Source: Calothrix sp. 336/3
GTDB lineage: Bacteria > Cyanobacteriota > Cyanobacteriia > Cyanobacteriales > Nostocaceae
Direction of reading: 5' to 3'
Assembly (NCBI RefSeq): GCF_000734895.2
Contig: NZ_CP011382.1
Span: 5,248,700-5,312,699, forward strand
DNA length: 64,000 nt
Shown piece by piece: positions 25,277 through 33,293 of this stretch; position 1 is the stretch's first letter; each line of letters begins with the position of its first letter. The notes below the pieces were generated by a model, which did no database searches, had not been told where the DNA came from, and saw only the letters and a program-made list of their open reading frames with translations. Position numbers and translations under genes: made by a program.

Positions 25277-25849
25277 TAGGGCATCTTTTGCATTCGATTA
25301 GCAGTCTACAAAATTAATCACAGCACTTGTTTATCAGTATGAACTATTGGGTTACAAGACTCACAGAAAAACAAAACTAGAATATCTTACATAACTTCAG
25401 TTGCAGTTAAAAAGGTAATTTATCAAGTTAAGTATAAGACTTGAGTAACCCGCTTTTTTGGGCTTGGGCACTGGGAAAAACTCGGTTTCTCTCTCAAGGA
25501 TTAGATTTATGGTAATTCTCCAAAATCTAGCTACACATAGACAGTAGGGAGCAGGGGGAGAATTATCTGTAGCCAGAATGGAGACAAATGGTATTAATAC
25601 TCAAAGAATATCTCTGATTCAAGTCTAGTATGAGTATCCCTGAACGTTTCGCTACAATATGGGATGATTTCTCTCTTGGTATTTCTGCCAATTTGCGACA
25701 AATAGTATTCCCTAAGACATATTTACATAAATGCATTACCGTGTATGAGTTTTGCTATTGTCAAACATCGCCTGATGAGTAACATAATTGCAGTAGTTGT
25801 AAAGTAACTCCCGCACGGATATATAAAATTATCGTTAAGGTAAATCAAC
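25277..25849. other. 573-base divergent intergenic region
   Basis: No gene is seen. The region holds the promoters of the Crp-type regulator (left) and of the Hsp70-like giant (right). No GTA-N8-TAC NtcA box or strong hairpin was found by eye. A CRP-type site (TGTGA-N6-TCACA) is also not obvious. The GTG start of the right-hand gene is preceded by taaggta, a weak Shine-Dalgarno. Confidence 0.4.
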
Positions 25850-28800
25850 GTGACTTCCCGCACCACTGAAATTCAAACACTAATTGCAGATGTTGACCGT
25901 TTACTCTCTAACAAGCGCCTTTCTAGATTATTCCCGACTCCAGAACAGGAAGTACGACAAACCTTAGAACATATTCGGGAGTTTTTGGTGCAATGTGCAG
26001 CAGAAGAGCAACAAAAGTCCCAACCGTCGCCACTTCTGGCGAAACTAGCAGATAGGGGGCAACAACAATCTTCTTCAGAGGTGACTGGGCAAATGACACC
26101 TGGGGATGTGTTAGCACCTCTATACACAGAAATTACAGAGTTACTTCAGGAAAGAGCCAATCTAGTGGCAGAAATTCGCCAATTAGAGCAAAAAAGGTTA
26201 CAAAATTACTCTCTTACCCAGCAGGTAGCCAACCAGGAACAGTTAATTGCGGATTTTCTCCAAGTTTTAGCCCATCGTGTCGGTGGGAACGTGTCGCCAC
26301 AGATTTCAGAGAGTCGGGTAAAATCAGTTCCTGGGCAGTTACTAAGTATTGAACCGAGGGGAAGTAAATCTGATGCAGCATTAGCCGCTTTAGAGTCAGC
26401 AATGAACTCATCATCCTCCAATTCAGTTGAAGCATCCTCAGAAGCACTGAAACATTTAGCAGCCTTAACTCAAAATTTAGATCAACGTTTACTAGCCTTA
26501 GATGGTACGGTGAACGTGGTTTTTGAAGCATTAGAGCGCAATATCTATACATATCAAGAATCTTTATCTCAGGCGATCGCCAAGATGTATAGTCAAGGCT
26601 TGCAGGGGGAGCAAATCCTAGTCAGTTTAATTAATAATTTGGCTCAAGAGTTACAAATGCAACTGCCTAGTAGTGAGCCGTTTACGATTGATTTGCGACG
26701 ACGTACGGAAAATCTAGTTGCAGCGCCGGAAATTTTAGGTTTACAAGCGGCGGATACTACTACAACTCAACATGATGTTAATACGCATAATGCCAGTATT
26801 GACAGTAACCTAGAAAGTCCTGATACTGCGGCAGTGGTTACACCCACAGATTTCGAGCAGGTGGTTTTGCAGTGGCAATCAGAATCTGACTCTTCCCTGG
26901 AAAATGCTGCCCAGGATGAGGTAGAGCAACTGTACGCGAGTCTATTCGGTACAGAGGAGTTTACCCAAACAGAGACTTCCGAGAAGATTCAGCAAGCTGC
27001 TAGTGTTTTAAAGGAGGATGTTCAACCTCCAGAAAATCTTCCAACTGAGACAGAAACATCTATAGATGATTTGTTTCCTGATACGACAGAGACACCAGAA
27101 AATCTTGAGGTGACTTCTACAAACCAGGTAGAAACATCCATAGATGATTTGTTTCCTGAGACGACAGAAACATCGGAAAATCTTGAGGTAATTTCTACAA
27201 ACCAGGTAGAAACATCCATAGATGATTGGTTTCCTGAGACGACAGAAAGTAGTGAAAATACTCAAACTCAGTTAAGATTAGATACTTCAGACAACGAAAC
27301 TGTGGAAGCCATAGATTGGCAGCCCGCCCCCACTGAAAACATCGCAGAAACTGAGTTAGAGCGATTAATTTTGACAGCAGATAGTCACAGTTCTGATTCT
27401 CCTACGAAGATACTCACAGACAGTGATACGAATGCTGCCGATCCTTGGTTTGATGAACCAGACACCAATTTGTTAGAAGTTGGGAATGTTACCCCAACAG
27501 AGCTAGAGCCAGAAATTTCCACAACCCTGGAATTACCACCCACAGCAGATACAGTTACTTCCCTAACAGAGCTGTTGCCACCAATTAGTGAGGCAGAATT
27601 ACCTCATCCAGAAGTTGCCAAAACTCCCCTTGCCGCAATTACTCTTGACACCCCACCAGAAACAGAAGAAGTACTGAATATCGACAATTCAGAAGCATAT
27701 GTGATTGCCTCTCCCCAGGAAAACTTGTTACCGGAGATAGTTGAAGCGGGGGAAGAAGTATCAAATATTGCCCTAGATGCGGAGCATTTACAGCAGTTAC
27801 AGGATGATTTGGCAAACTTAGACGAGAATGTTGATGGTGAGTTAGAAGTAGGGGAAGAGACAACAACACCCCTGACAGAACCTGTAAAAGATGTAACCCC
27901 TGTACCTTTAGAAAACGAAAAAAAAAAGCAAGAGACATCACCCAAAGGCAACATTCCTTTACTCTCCATCACTCCTCCCCCCGGCAAACCCCAAGAAACC
28001 GCACCCAAACCCCCAGAGTCAGTATGGTATCTCGGCATTGATTTAGGAACAACGGGAATTTCGGCAGCTTTATTGAATCGTGCCAATACCGAAGTATATC
28101 CTCTCTTTTGGTCAGCAGAAAATCCCTCGGAAAATTCAGCCAAGGCAAGAACCTTCCGTTTGCCTGCGGAGGTGTATTTACCACCAAATGCCATTAATCC
28201 CCAACAACAATCAGAAGTAGCCCAGAATCCATTTTCTGCCCAGTTGAAGACATATTTACAAATCGCCCTACCCTTCAAAAGTGAGCGACAGAAATGGGAA
28301 CCCATACTACAACTAAATGAAATGGCAACCATTCCTTTGGTGTGGGTGGTGCGATCGCTCTCCAAATTACTCTTAACCTTGAAGGCTGATCGTAATAGTA
28401 CTACCTTGGGTTTAACTGCTTCGGCTGTGGGCTTGAATCAAGAAGCTTTCCGGCAGATAATTAATGATTTAGCGGGAGTTATTTGTACTTGCCCCGCAGA
28501 ATGGACAGAACAATATCGGTTTAATATTCGGGAAGCTTTGCTAGTCAGTAAATTAGTACAGCATCCCCAACAGGTATTTTTCCTCGAAGAGGCGATCGCC
28601 AGTTTGTTGCCAGAGTTAGATGGTGGTTATGGAGAAACGGTGAAGTTCCATACCTACCAAGGAGCGCACCCTGTTAAAACTACCGATCAACCCATACAGG
28701 GCAGTACCCTAATTATCAATATTGGCACTGCGGGTACAGAAATGACTTTGGTGGATTTACCAGAAACCTTGGAAGAACTCACCCATGGTGATTTCATGCT

Positions 28801-29860
28801 CCACAGTTTTGCCTATGCTGGCAAGGGAATTGAACAAGATATTATCTGTCAGTTGCTGTTTCCAGAAAAATGGCGGCAACCTCGTAGCACCAGTACCGGG
28901 GGAAATCAGACAGTTAGTAGCAATCCCTGGCAATGGCAATCACCGATTCCGAACTTAGAAAATATGCGTTTTTCCAGTTTAGGCTTAGAAGTGTTAAGCT
29001 TGCCTAGGGCTGGGGAACCAGATACCGTGGAGAGAATTCGTTTGCAACAACAGTTAGAAAGCTCTCTGTTAGGTAAAGCGGTACAAGATGCGGCGATCGC
29101 CCTAAAATTAATTTTACAGCACCAAGATTCCTTTACCCTGGAATTAGCAGACCAACGTTGGGTACTACAGCGTCGAGACTTGGAAAGTCAGGTGTTTGTC
29201 CCCTTTGTCCGTCGCCTCAACCGTGAATTGAACAAGTTACTTGTGGCTAAGGGTATACCTACCGAAGCCATCAACCAAGCCATTCTTACAGGTGGTACCG
29301 CCAGTCTCACCGCCGTCTCTCGCTGGTTACGCCAAAAACTCCCCAACGCCAAAATTGTCCAAGACCTTTACTTGGATGAAAATGCTACACCTTGCTGTAG
29401 TCGAGTCGCCTATGGCTTATGCCTATTACCCCTACATCCCCAGGTTTTAGACGTTCCCCGACAACAGTATACGGACTACTTCCTGTTCACAGAATTACTA
29501 CGTCTTGTGCCAGAGCAACCTCTTTCCTTTGGGGAAATCATCCAGCTATTTGAGGAGCGGGGAATTAATACCCGTAGTTGTCAGCAGAGATTAATGGCTT
29601 TTCTCGAAGGTGAAGTACCTTCTGGCTTGACACCATCCCAGTTTAATGCAGGTTGGTTGAGCCAATTTTCACGGGAGAATCCTGAATATCGGGCGATCGC
29701 CACTGCACCCCTGTTTGAAAAGCAAGGAAGTCTCACCTACCAATCCAATCCCCAACAATTGCAAGCACTACGCCGCTATATCGATGCCATCAAAGGTAGC
29801 ACCATGCAATCCCTAGAAGAACCCTATACGGTGAACTTCGCAATTGGGGCGATAGTTTAG
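25850..29860 (+). CDS. Giant protein with C-terminal Hsp70/actin-type ATPase domain
   Basis: The 1336-residue protein starts at GTG (25850). Residues 1-290 are helical, with heptads (LYTEITELLQERANLVAEIR). Residues 290-720 are acidic, Thr/Glu/Pro-rich and probably disordered, and include a 26-residue tandem repeat at 402-470. At about 724 an Hsp70-like nucleotide-binding fold begins: phosphate-1 loop GIDLGTTGISAALLN, an EEAIASLLPEL helix like the NEPTAAA segment of DnaK, phosphate-2 loop INIGTAGTEMTLVDL, and adenosine motif AILTGGTASLTAVSRWL near 1147. A C-terminal region to 1336 has no DnaK substrate-binding domain. It has no signal or membrane helix. I infer a cytoplasmic, ATP-switched scaffold or chaperone-like factor. 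Partners and role are unknown. Confidence 0.85.
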   Translation: MTSRTTEIQTLIADVDRLLSNKRLSRLFPTPEQEVRQTLEHIREFLVQCAAEEQQKSQPSPLLAKLADRGQQQSSSEVTGQMTPGDVLAPLYTEITELLQERANLVAEIRQLEQKRLQNYSLTQQVANQEQLIADFLQVLAHRVGGNVSPQISESRVKSVPGQLLSIEPRGSKSDAALAALESAMNSSSSNSVEASSEALKHLAALTQNLDQRLLALDGTVNVVFEALERNIYTYQESLSQAIAKMYSQGLQGEQILVSLINNLAQELQMQLPSSEPFTIDLRRRTENLVAAPEILGLQAADTTTTQHDVNTHNASIDSNLESPDTAAVVTPTDFEQVVLQWQSESDSSLENAAQDEVEQLYASLFGTEEFTQTETSEKIQQAASVLKEDVQPPENLPTETETSIDDLFPDTTETPENLEVTSTNQVETSIDDLFPETTETSENLEVISTNQVETSIDDWFPETTESSENTQTQLRLDTSDNETVEAIDWQPAPTENIAETELERLILTADSHSSDSPTKILTDSDTNAADPWFDEPDTNLLEVGNVTPTELEPEISTTLELPPTADTVTSLTELLPPISEAELPHPEVAKTPLAAITLDTPPETEEVLNIDNSEAYVIASPQENLLPEIVEAGEEVSNIALDAEHLQQLQDDLANLDENVDGELEVGEETTTPLTEPVKDVTPVPLENEKKKQETSPKGNIPLLSITPPPGKPQETAPKPPESVWYLGIDLGTTGISAALLNRANTEVYPLFWSAENPSENSAKARTFRLPAEVYLPPNAINPQQQSEVAQNPFSAQLKTYLQIALPFKSERQKWEPILQLNEMATIPLVWVVRSLSKLLLTLKADRNSTTLGLTASAVGLNQEAFRQIINDLAGVICTCPAEWTEQYRFNIREALLVSKLVQHPQQVFFLEEAIASLLPELDGGYGETVKFHTYQGAHPVKTTDQPIQGSTLIINIGTAGTEMTLVDLPETLEELTHGDFMLHSFAYAGKGIEQDIICQLLFPEKWRQPRSTSTGGNQTVSSNPWQWQSPIPNLENMRFSSLGLEVLSLPRAGEPDTVERIRLQQQLESSLLGKAVQDAAIALKLILQHQDSFTLELADQRWVLQRRDLESQVFVPFVRRLNRELNKLLVAKGIPTEAINQAILTGGTASLTAVSRWLRQKLPNAKIVQDLYLDENATPCCSRVAYGLCLLPLHPQVLDVPRQQYTDYFLFTELLRLVPEQPLSFGEIIQLFEERGINTRSCQQRLMAFLEGEVPSGLTPSQFNAGWLSQFSRENPEYRAIATAPLFEKQGSLTYQSNPQQLQALRRYIDAIKGSTMQSLEEPYTVNFAIGAIV
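27053..27259 (+). repeat. 78-bp tandem repeat inside the Hsp70-like gene
   Basis: Units at 27053-27130 and 27131-27208 are nearly identical, and a third partial copy runs from 27209 to about 27259. Each full unit encodes 26 residues beginning ETSIDDLFP and ending TSTNQV or ISTNQV. An imperfect trace (AGAAAATCTTCCAACTGAGA) precedes the first. The high DNA identity points to recent, in-frame expansion in the disordered linker. Confidence 0.92.
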
Positions 29861-30211
29861 GAATAGGGTATGGGGGATACACCTAGGGACTAGTAGTCTG
29901 TCAAATGTGAATTGGGGGACAAGGGAGACAAGGGAGACAAGGGAGACAAGGGGGACGAGGGGGAAATATCCCTCAAATTTGAATTGGGGGACAAGGGAGA
30001 CGAGGGGGAGATATCCCTCAAATTAACCTTGACAGAGTACTAGGTTATGTAATTTGAGCCTTTTTTGGGGTGACAAATTCATGCAAAAACCGTAGCTCCC
30101 CTGCTTTTTGATTCATTCCCCCCACTCCCCTTCTCCCCTTTCCCCCACTCCCCTTCTCCCCTTTCCCCCCTGTCTCCCCTGTCTCCCTACTCCCCTTTCT
30201 CCCCTGTCTCC
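29861..30211. other. 351-base intergenic region between convergent genes, purine/pyrimidine-skewed
   Basis: The region carries G-rich tandem repeats at 29909-30023 and a C-rich low-complexity tract at about 30115-30225. The tract is built from CTCCCCT/TTCCCC and CTGTCTCC units and runs into the 3' end of the next gene. A frame at 30045-30245 (minus) encodes only Gly/Lys/Glu low complexity and is not called. No clear terminator was seen. Confidence 0.5.
29909..30023. repeat. Duplicated block containing 9-bp GGGAGACAA repeats
   Basis: The first block (29909-29979) runs gaattgggggacaag to ccctcaaatt and contains five 9-bp units close to GGGAGACAA. The second block (29981-30023) has the same ends but only two units. 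The two differ mainly in unit number, as expected from slippage in a duplicated element. The G-run spacing might permit G-quadruplex formation. Confidence 0.8.
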
Positions 30212-30574
30212 CTACTCCCCCGACATTTCCACCACTGCTTGACAATAACGAATGAGAGTCGAGAGGCGATCGGCAATACTTTGCAATCTAGTTGCAGCAG
30301 TCACCGTCTGTTTTGCTCCCTGGAAAAACATCACATCCATTTCCAATAACCGTAACTGCTTACTCATTTCTGTACGGTAAGACTGCACCCGACTATAATT
30401 TGGACTTTCCGTGTCTGTTTCCGCTAAAGGTACAATCTCCCCTTGGAAAAATTGCTGCAAAGATGTCAAACTCCGACGTAAAGCCAAGGGATCAGGTTTC
30501 TGTGCAGCGATCGCCAAACGCAAATCTTCAAGGTTCGTGGCAAATATGTGATATTTCTGGAGATTAGAAGACAT
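30212..30574 (-). CDS. Small helical protein, likely PatD-like (heterocyst frequency control)
   Basis: The 120-residue all-helical protein starts MSSNLQKYHIFATNLEDLRL. It contains LRRSLTSLQQFFQGEIVPLA and a Tyr-Arg-Thr-Glu-Met-Ser-Lys-Gln-Leu-Arg-Leu-Leu segment leading to MDVMFFQGAKQTVTAATRLQ. Its length and layout fit what I recall of PatD, a protein that tunes heterocyst frequency in Anabaena under NtcA control. The assignment is from memory, not a search, so no symbol is given. No GTA-N8-TAC NtcA box was found by eye upstream. It is divergent from the RSH gene at 30872 with about 300 bases between them. Confidence 0.5.
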   Translation of the reverse strand: MSSNLQKYHIFATNLEDLRLAIAAQKPDPLALRRSLTSLQQFFQGEIVPLAETDTESPNYSRVQSYRTEMSKQLRLLEMDVMFFQGAKQTVTAATRLQSIADRLSTLIRYCQAVVEMSGE

Positions 30575-30871
30575 TCCCGGCTGTTTAAGATACTATTAAT
30601 GTCAAGAAATTTTTCCTATACGATAAAGTTTTTTAAACTTTTCTCAACTATATATTGCCTCAGATAACTTTTGAGGCGGATTTTGCTTTTTACCATTTTC
30701 CAGGATTATCATGCTTGACACCCACCCCGGATGATTTGCCCTACCCTTATAAGCAATCATCCCATCATGCTTTTTCTAACCACATCTGACTAGACAAAAA
30801 TCCTGTCGGCAACACCGTCAATTTTGTCTATTTGACAACTTAACCACCGATCACCTCCAGTCGCGATCGCT

Positions 30872-33127
30872 ATGAGCAGCACAATTTCTACCATTGATAT
30901 CACTATTCCGGATTGGTTACAACATTGCCTAGATGATTCACCAAAAGAATGTGTCGAAACAGAAGACGACCGAAGGCATAATGATATGGATTTGATTTGC
31001 AAAGCTTTTGTCTTTGCCTATCAGCTACACAAAGGACAATACCGGAAATCAGGGGAACCCTATATCTGTCATCCCGTTGCCGTAGCCGGACTGCTACGGG
31101 ACTTAGGAGGTAGTCCTGCTATGATAGCAGCTGGATTTCTCCATGATGTAGTGGAAGATACAGATGTCACAATTGAAGAAATCGAGCAAAGGTTTGGTGC
31201 AGAAGTCAGACGGTTAGTAGAAGGTGTCACCAAACTTTCTAAAATTAATTTCAAAAGCAAAACCGAAAGTCAAGCAGAAAATTTTCGGCGAATGTTCATG
31301 GCAATGGCTCAAGATATTCGTGTCATTGTGGTGAAACTTGCAGATCGTCTGCACAATATGCGGACAATGGAAGTTATGTCAGAAGAGAGTCGTCGTCGCA
31401 ATGCTCAAGAAACAAAAGATATTTTCGCTCCCCTGGCGAATCGCTTGGGGATTTGGCGTTTTAAGTGGGAATTAGAAGATTTAGCCTTTAAATATCTCGA
31501 ACCTGAATCTTTTCGCCAGATTCAACAATTAGTTGCTGAAAAACGCGGAGCTAGGGAAGAAAGACTGACTAATGTTATCGATATTCTGAAAAACCGCTTG
31601 GCAGATATGGGGATTCATTGCCTAGAAATTAGTGGTCGCCCCAAGCATCTTTACAGCATTTATCAGAAGATGCAACGTCAAAACAAAGAATTTCATGAAA
31701 TTTATGATTTGGCGGCATTGCGCTTGATTGTGGAAACAAATGAGGAATGTTATCGAGCCTTAGCCGTAGTTCATGATGTCTTCCGCCCTATTCCTGGTAG
31801 ATTTAAAGATTACATCGGGCTGCCTAAACCAAATCGTTACCAATCGCTACATACGGGTGTTATTGGACCCTGGGGACGACCATTAGAGGTGCAGATTCGC
31901 ACCATGGAAATGCATAGAATTTCGGAATATGGGATTGCTGCCCACTGGAAGTATAAAGAAACCGGCACTTCCCATATAACGCAGATGTCAAACGCTGATG
32001 ACAAGTTTACCTGGCTGCGGCAATTATTGGAATGGCAGAATGATTTAAAAGATGCCCAAGAATACCTAGACAGCATCAAAGATAATCTATTTGAGGATGA
32101 TGTTTACGTCTTCACCCCCAAGGGAGACTTGGTGGCATTGAGTGCTGGCTCCACCACCGTTGACTTTGCCTATCGTATCCATACAGAAGTAGGAAATCAC
32201 TGCGCTGGAGCGAGGGTAAATGGGCGGATGGTTCCTTTGTCTTCTCGGTTATCCAATGGGGATATCGTGGAGGTAATGACCCAAAAAAATTCCCACCCCA
32301 GTTTAGATTGGTTGAATTTTGTCAGAACTTCTGCCGCCAAGAATCGGATTAAACAATGGTATAAACGTTCTCGACGGGACGAAAATTTAGCACGGGGACG
32401 GGAATTATTAGAGAAGGAACTGGGCAAAACTGGGTTTGAAAATCTGCTCAAGTCGGAACCTATGCATACGGTGGCGGAGAAATGCAACTATCACTCGGTA
32501 GATGATTTACTCGCAGCTTTAGGGTATGGAGAAATTACCCTGAATTTGGTGCTGAACCGTTGGCGAGAAATTGTTAAGGAGAAAGAACCCGCTTCTGGGA
32601 CAATACCTGTAAATATTCCCACCTCCTCACCCAAAACCAATAAAGAAGCTGCTCCTGTTCGCTTTACAGATTCGCCGATTTTTGGAGTTGAGGGGCTAGT
32701 CTATCATCTGGCGGGCTGTTGTACACCAATTCCTGGGGAACCAATTACGGGAGTAGTCACACGGGGGCGGGGTATTTCCATCCATCGCCAAGGCTGTCAT
32801 AATTTAGAAACAGTAGAGTGCGATCGCCTAGTGCCTGTGAGTTGGAATCCAGGTATTGAATATAACGGAAGACCCCAAAGTTATCCTGTGAATGTCCAAA
32901 TTGAAGCTTTAGACCGAGTGGGAGTTCTCAAGGATATTCTTTCACGTCTGAGTGACCAGGGGATTAATGTCCGTCATGCCAACGTCAAAACAGCACTCAA
33001 TCAACCAGCGTTAATCGACTTAGGTATCGAAATCCGCGATCGCCCGCAGTTAGAACAGGTATTCACCCAAATCAAAAAGATGAGTGATATTCTCAATATT
33101 CGTCGTGTCGGGCAAATTGATGGGTAA
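30872..33127 (+). CDS. Bifunctional (p)ppGpp synthetase/hydrolase (RSH)
   Basis: This stringent-response enzyme makes and degrades (p)ppGpp. In its 751 residues the HD hydrolase domain comes first (ICHPVAVAGLLRDLGG with His67; FLHDVVEDT with His91-Asp92). The synthetase domain follows, with GRPKHLYSIYQKMQRQ and PGRFKDYIGLPKPNRYQSLH near residue 310. RFKD is the RXKD signature of bifunctional enzymes, as opposed to EXDD in synthetase-only RelA. A TGS domain (DDVYVFTPKGDLVALSAGST), a zinc-finger-like HLAGCCTPIPGE stretch and a C-terminal ACT domain (about 675-750) complete it. Both active sites look intact, and it is probably the only long RSH of the cell. It is transcribed alone. Confidence 0.95.
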   Translation: MSSTISTIDITIPDWLQHCLDDSPKECVETEDDRRHNDMDLICKAFVFAYQLHKGQYRKSGEPYICHPVAVAGLLRDLGGSPAMIAAGFLHDVVEDTDVTIEEIEQRFGAEVRRLVEGVTKLSKINFKSKTESQAENFRRMFMAMAQDIRVIVVKLADRLHNMRTMEVMSEESRRRNAQETKDIFAPLANRLGIWRFKWELEDLAFKYLEPESFRQIQQLVAEKRGAREERLTNVIDILKNRLADMGIHCLEISGRPKHLYSIYQKMQRQNKEFHEIYDLAALRLIVETNEECYRALAVVHDVFRPIPGRFKDYIGLPKPNRYQSLHTGVIGPWGRPLEVQIRTMEMHRISEYGIAAHWKYKETGTSHITQMSNADDKFTWLRQLLEWQNDLKDAQEYLDSIKDNLFEDDVYVFTPKGDLVALSAGSTTVDFAYRIHTEVGNHCAGARVNGRMVPLSSRLSNGDIVEVMTQKNSHPSLDWLNFVRTSAAKNRIKQWYKRSRRDENLARGRELLEKELGKTGFENLLKSEPMHTVAEKCNYHSVDDLLAALGYGEITLNLVLNRWREIVKEKEPASGTIPVNIPTSSPKTNKEAAPVRFTDSPIFGVEGLVYHLAGCCTPIPGEPITGVVTRGRGISIHRQGCHNLETVECDRLVPVSWNPGIEYNGRPQSYPVNVQIEALDRVGVLKDILSRLSDQGINVRHANVKTALNQPALIDLGIEIRDRPQLEQVFTQIKKMSDILNIRRVGQIDG

Positions 33128-33170
33128 TTCGTAATTCGTAATGCTCCCTGCGGGAGAGCTAACGCGAACG
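33124..33170. repeat. Dispersed repeat: TAATTCG heptamers plus CTCCCTGCGGGAG hairpin
   Basis: About two and a half GTAATTC heptamers (33124-33143) lead into the hairpin CTCCC-TGC-GGGAG (33144-33156), then AGCTAACGCGAACG. The hairpin plus CTAACGCGAACG tail resembles the element at about 63597, suggesting members of one dispersed family. Confidence 0.6.
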
Positions 33171-33293
33171 TAATCAATAAAGTCTTATCTAGTAAGGCTT
33201 TCAGGGTTTGTATCTATTTCACTATTTTCGTGAAATGGTATCAGGGGAATGGGGATAGAAAAAACCCTCACCCTTTTCCCCGACACCTAAACC

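Noticed and set aside
27053..27259. CRISPR-like appearance of the repeat in the Hsp70-like gene
   Set aside because: Units are directly adjacent, 78 bp long and in frame with no spacers, so it is a coding tandem repeat.
27604..28365. 253-residue minus-strand frame inside the Hsp70-like gene
   Set aside because: It lies fully antisense to a longer frame with clear ATPase motifs. Its Ser/Gly/Phe-rich composition is the complement of that gene, and no family is seen.
29909..30023. Possible CRISPR array in the G-rich repeats
   Set aside because: The 9-bp units have no spacers, and no cas gene is present.
30575..30871. NtcA site (GTA-N8-TAC) upstream of the PatD-like gene
   Set aside because: No matching spaced GTA/TAC pair was found in the gap.
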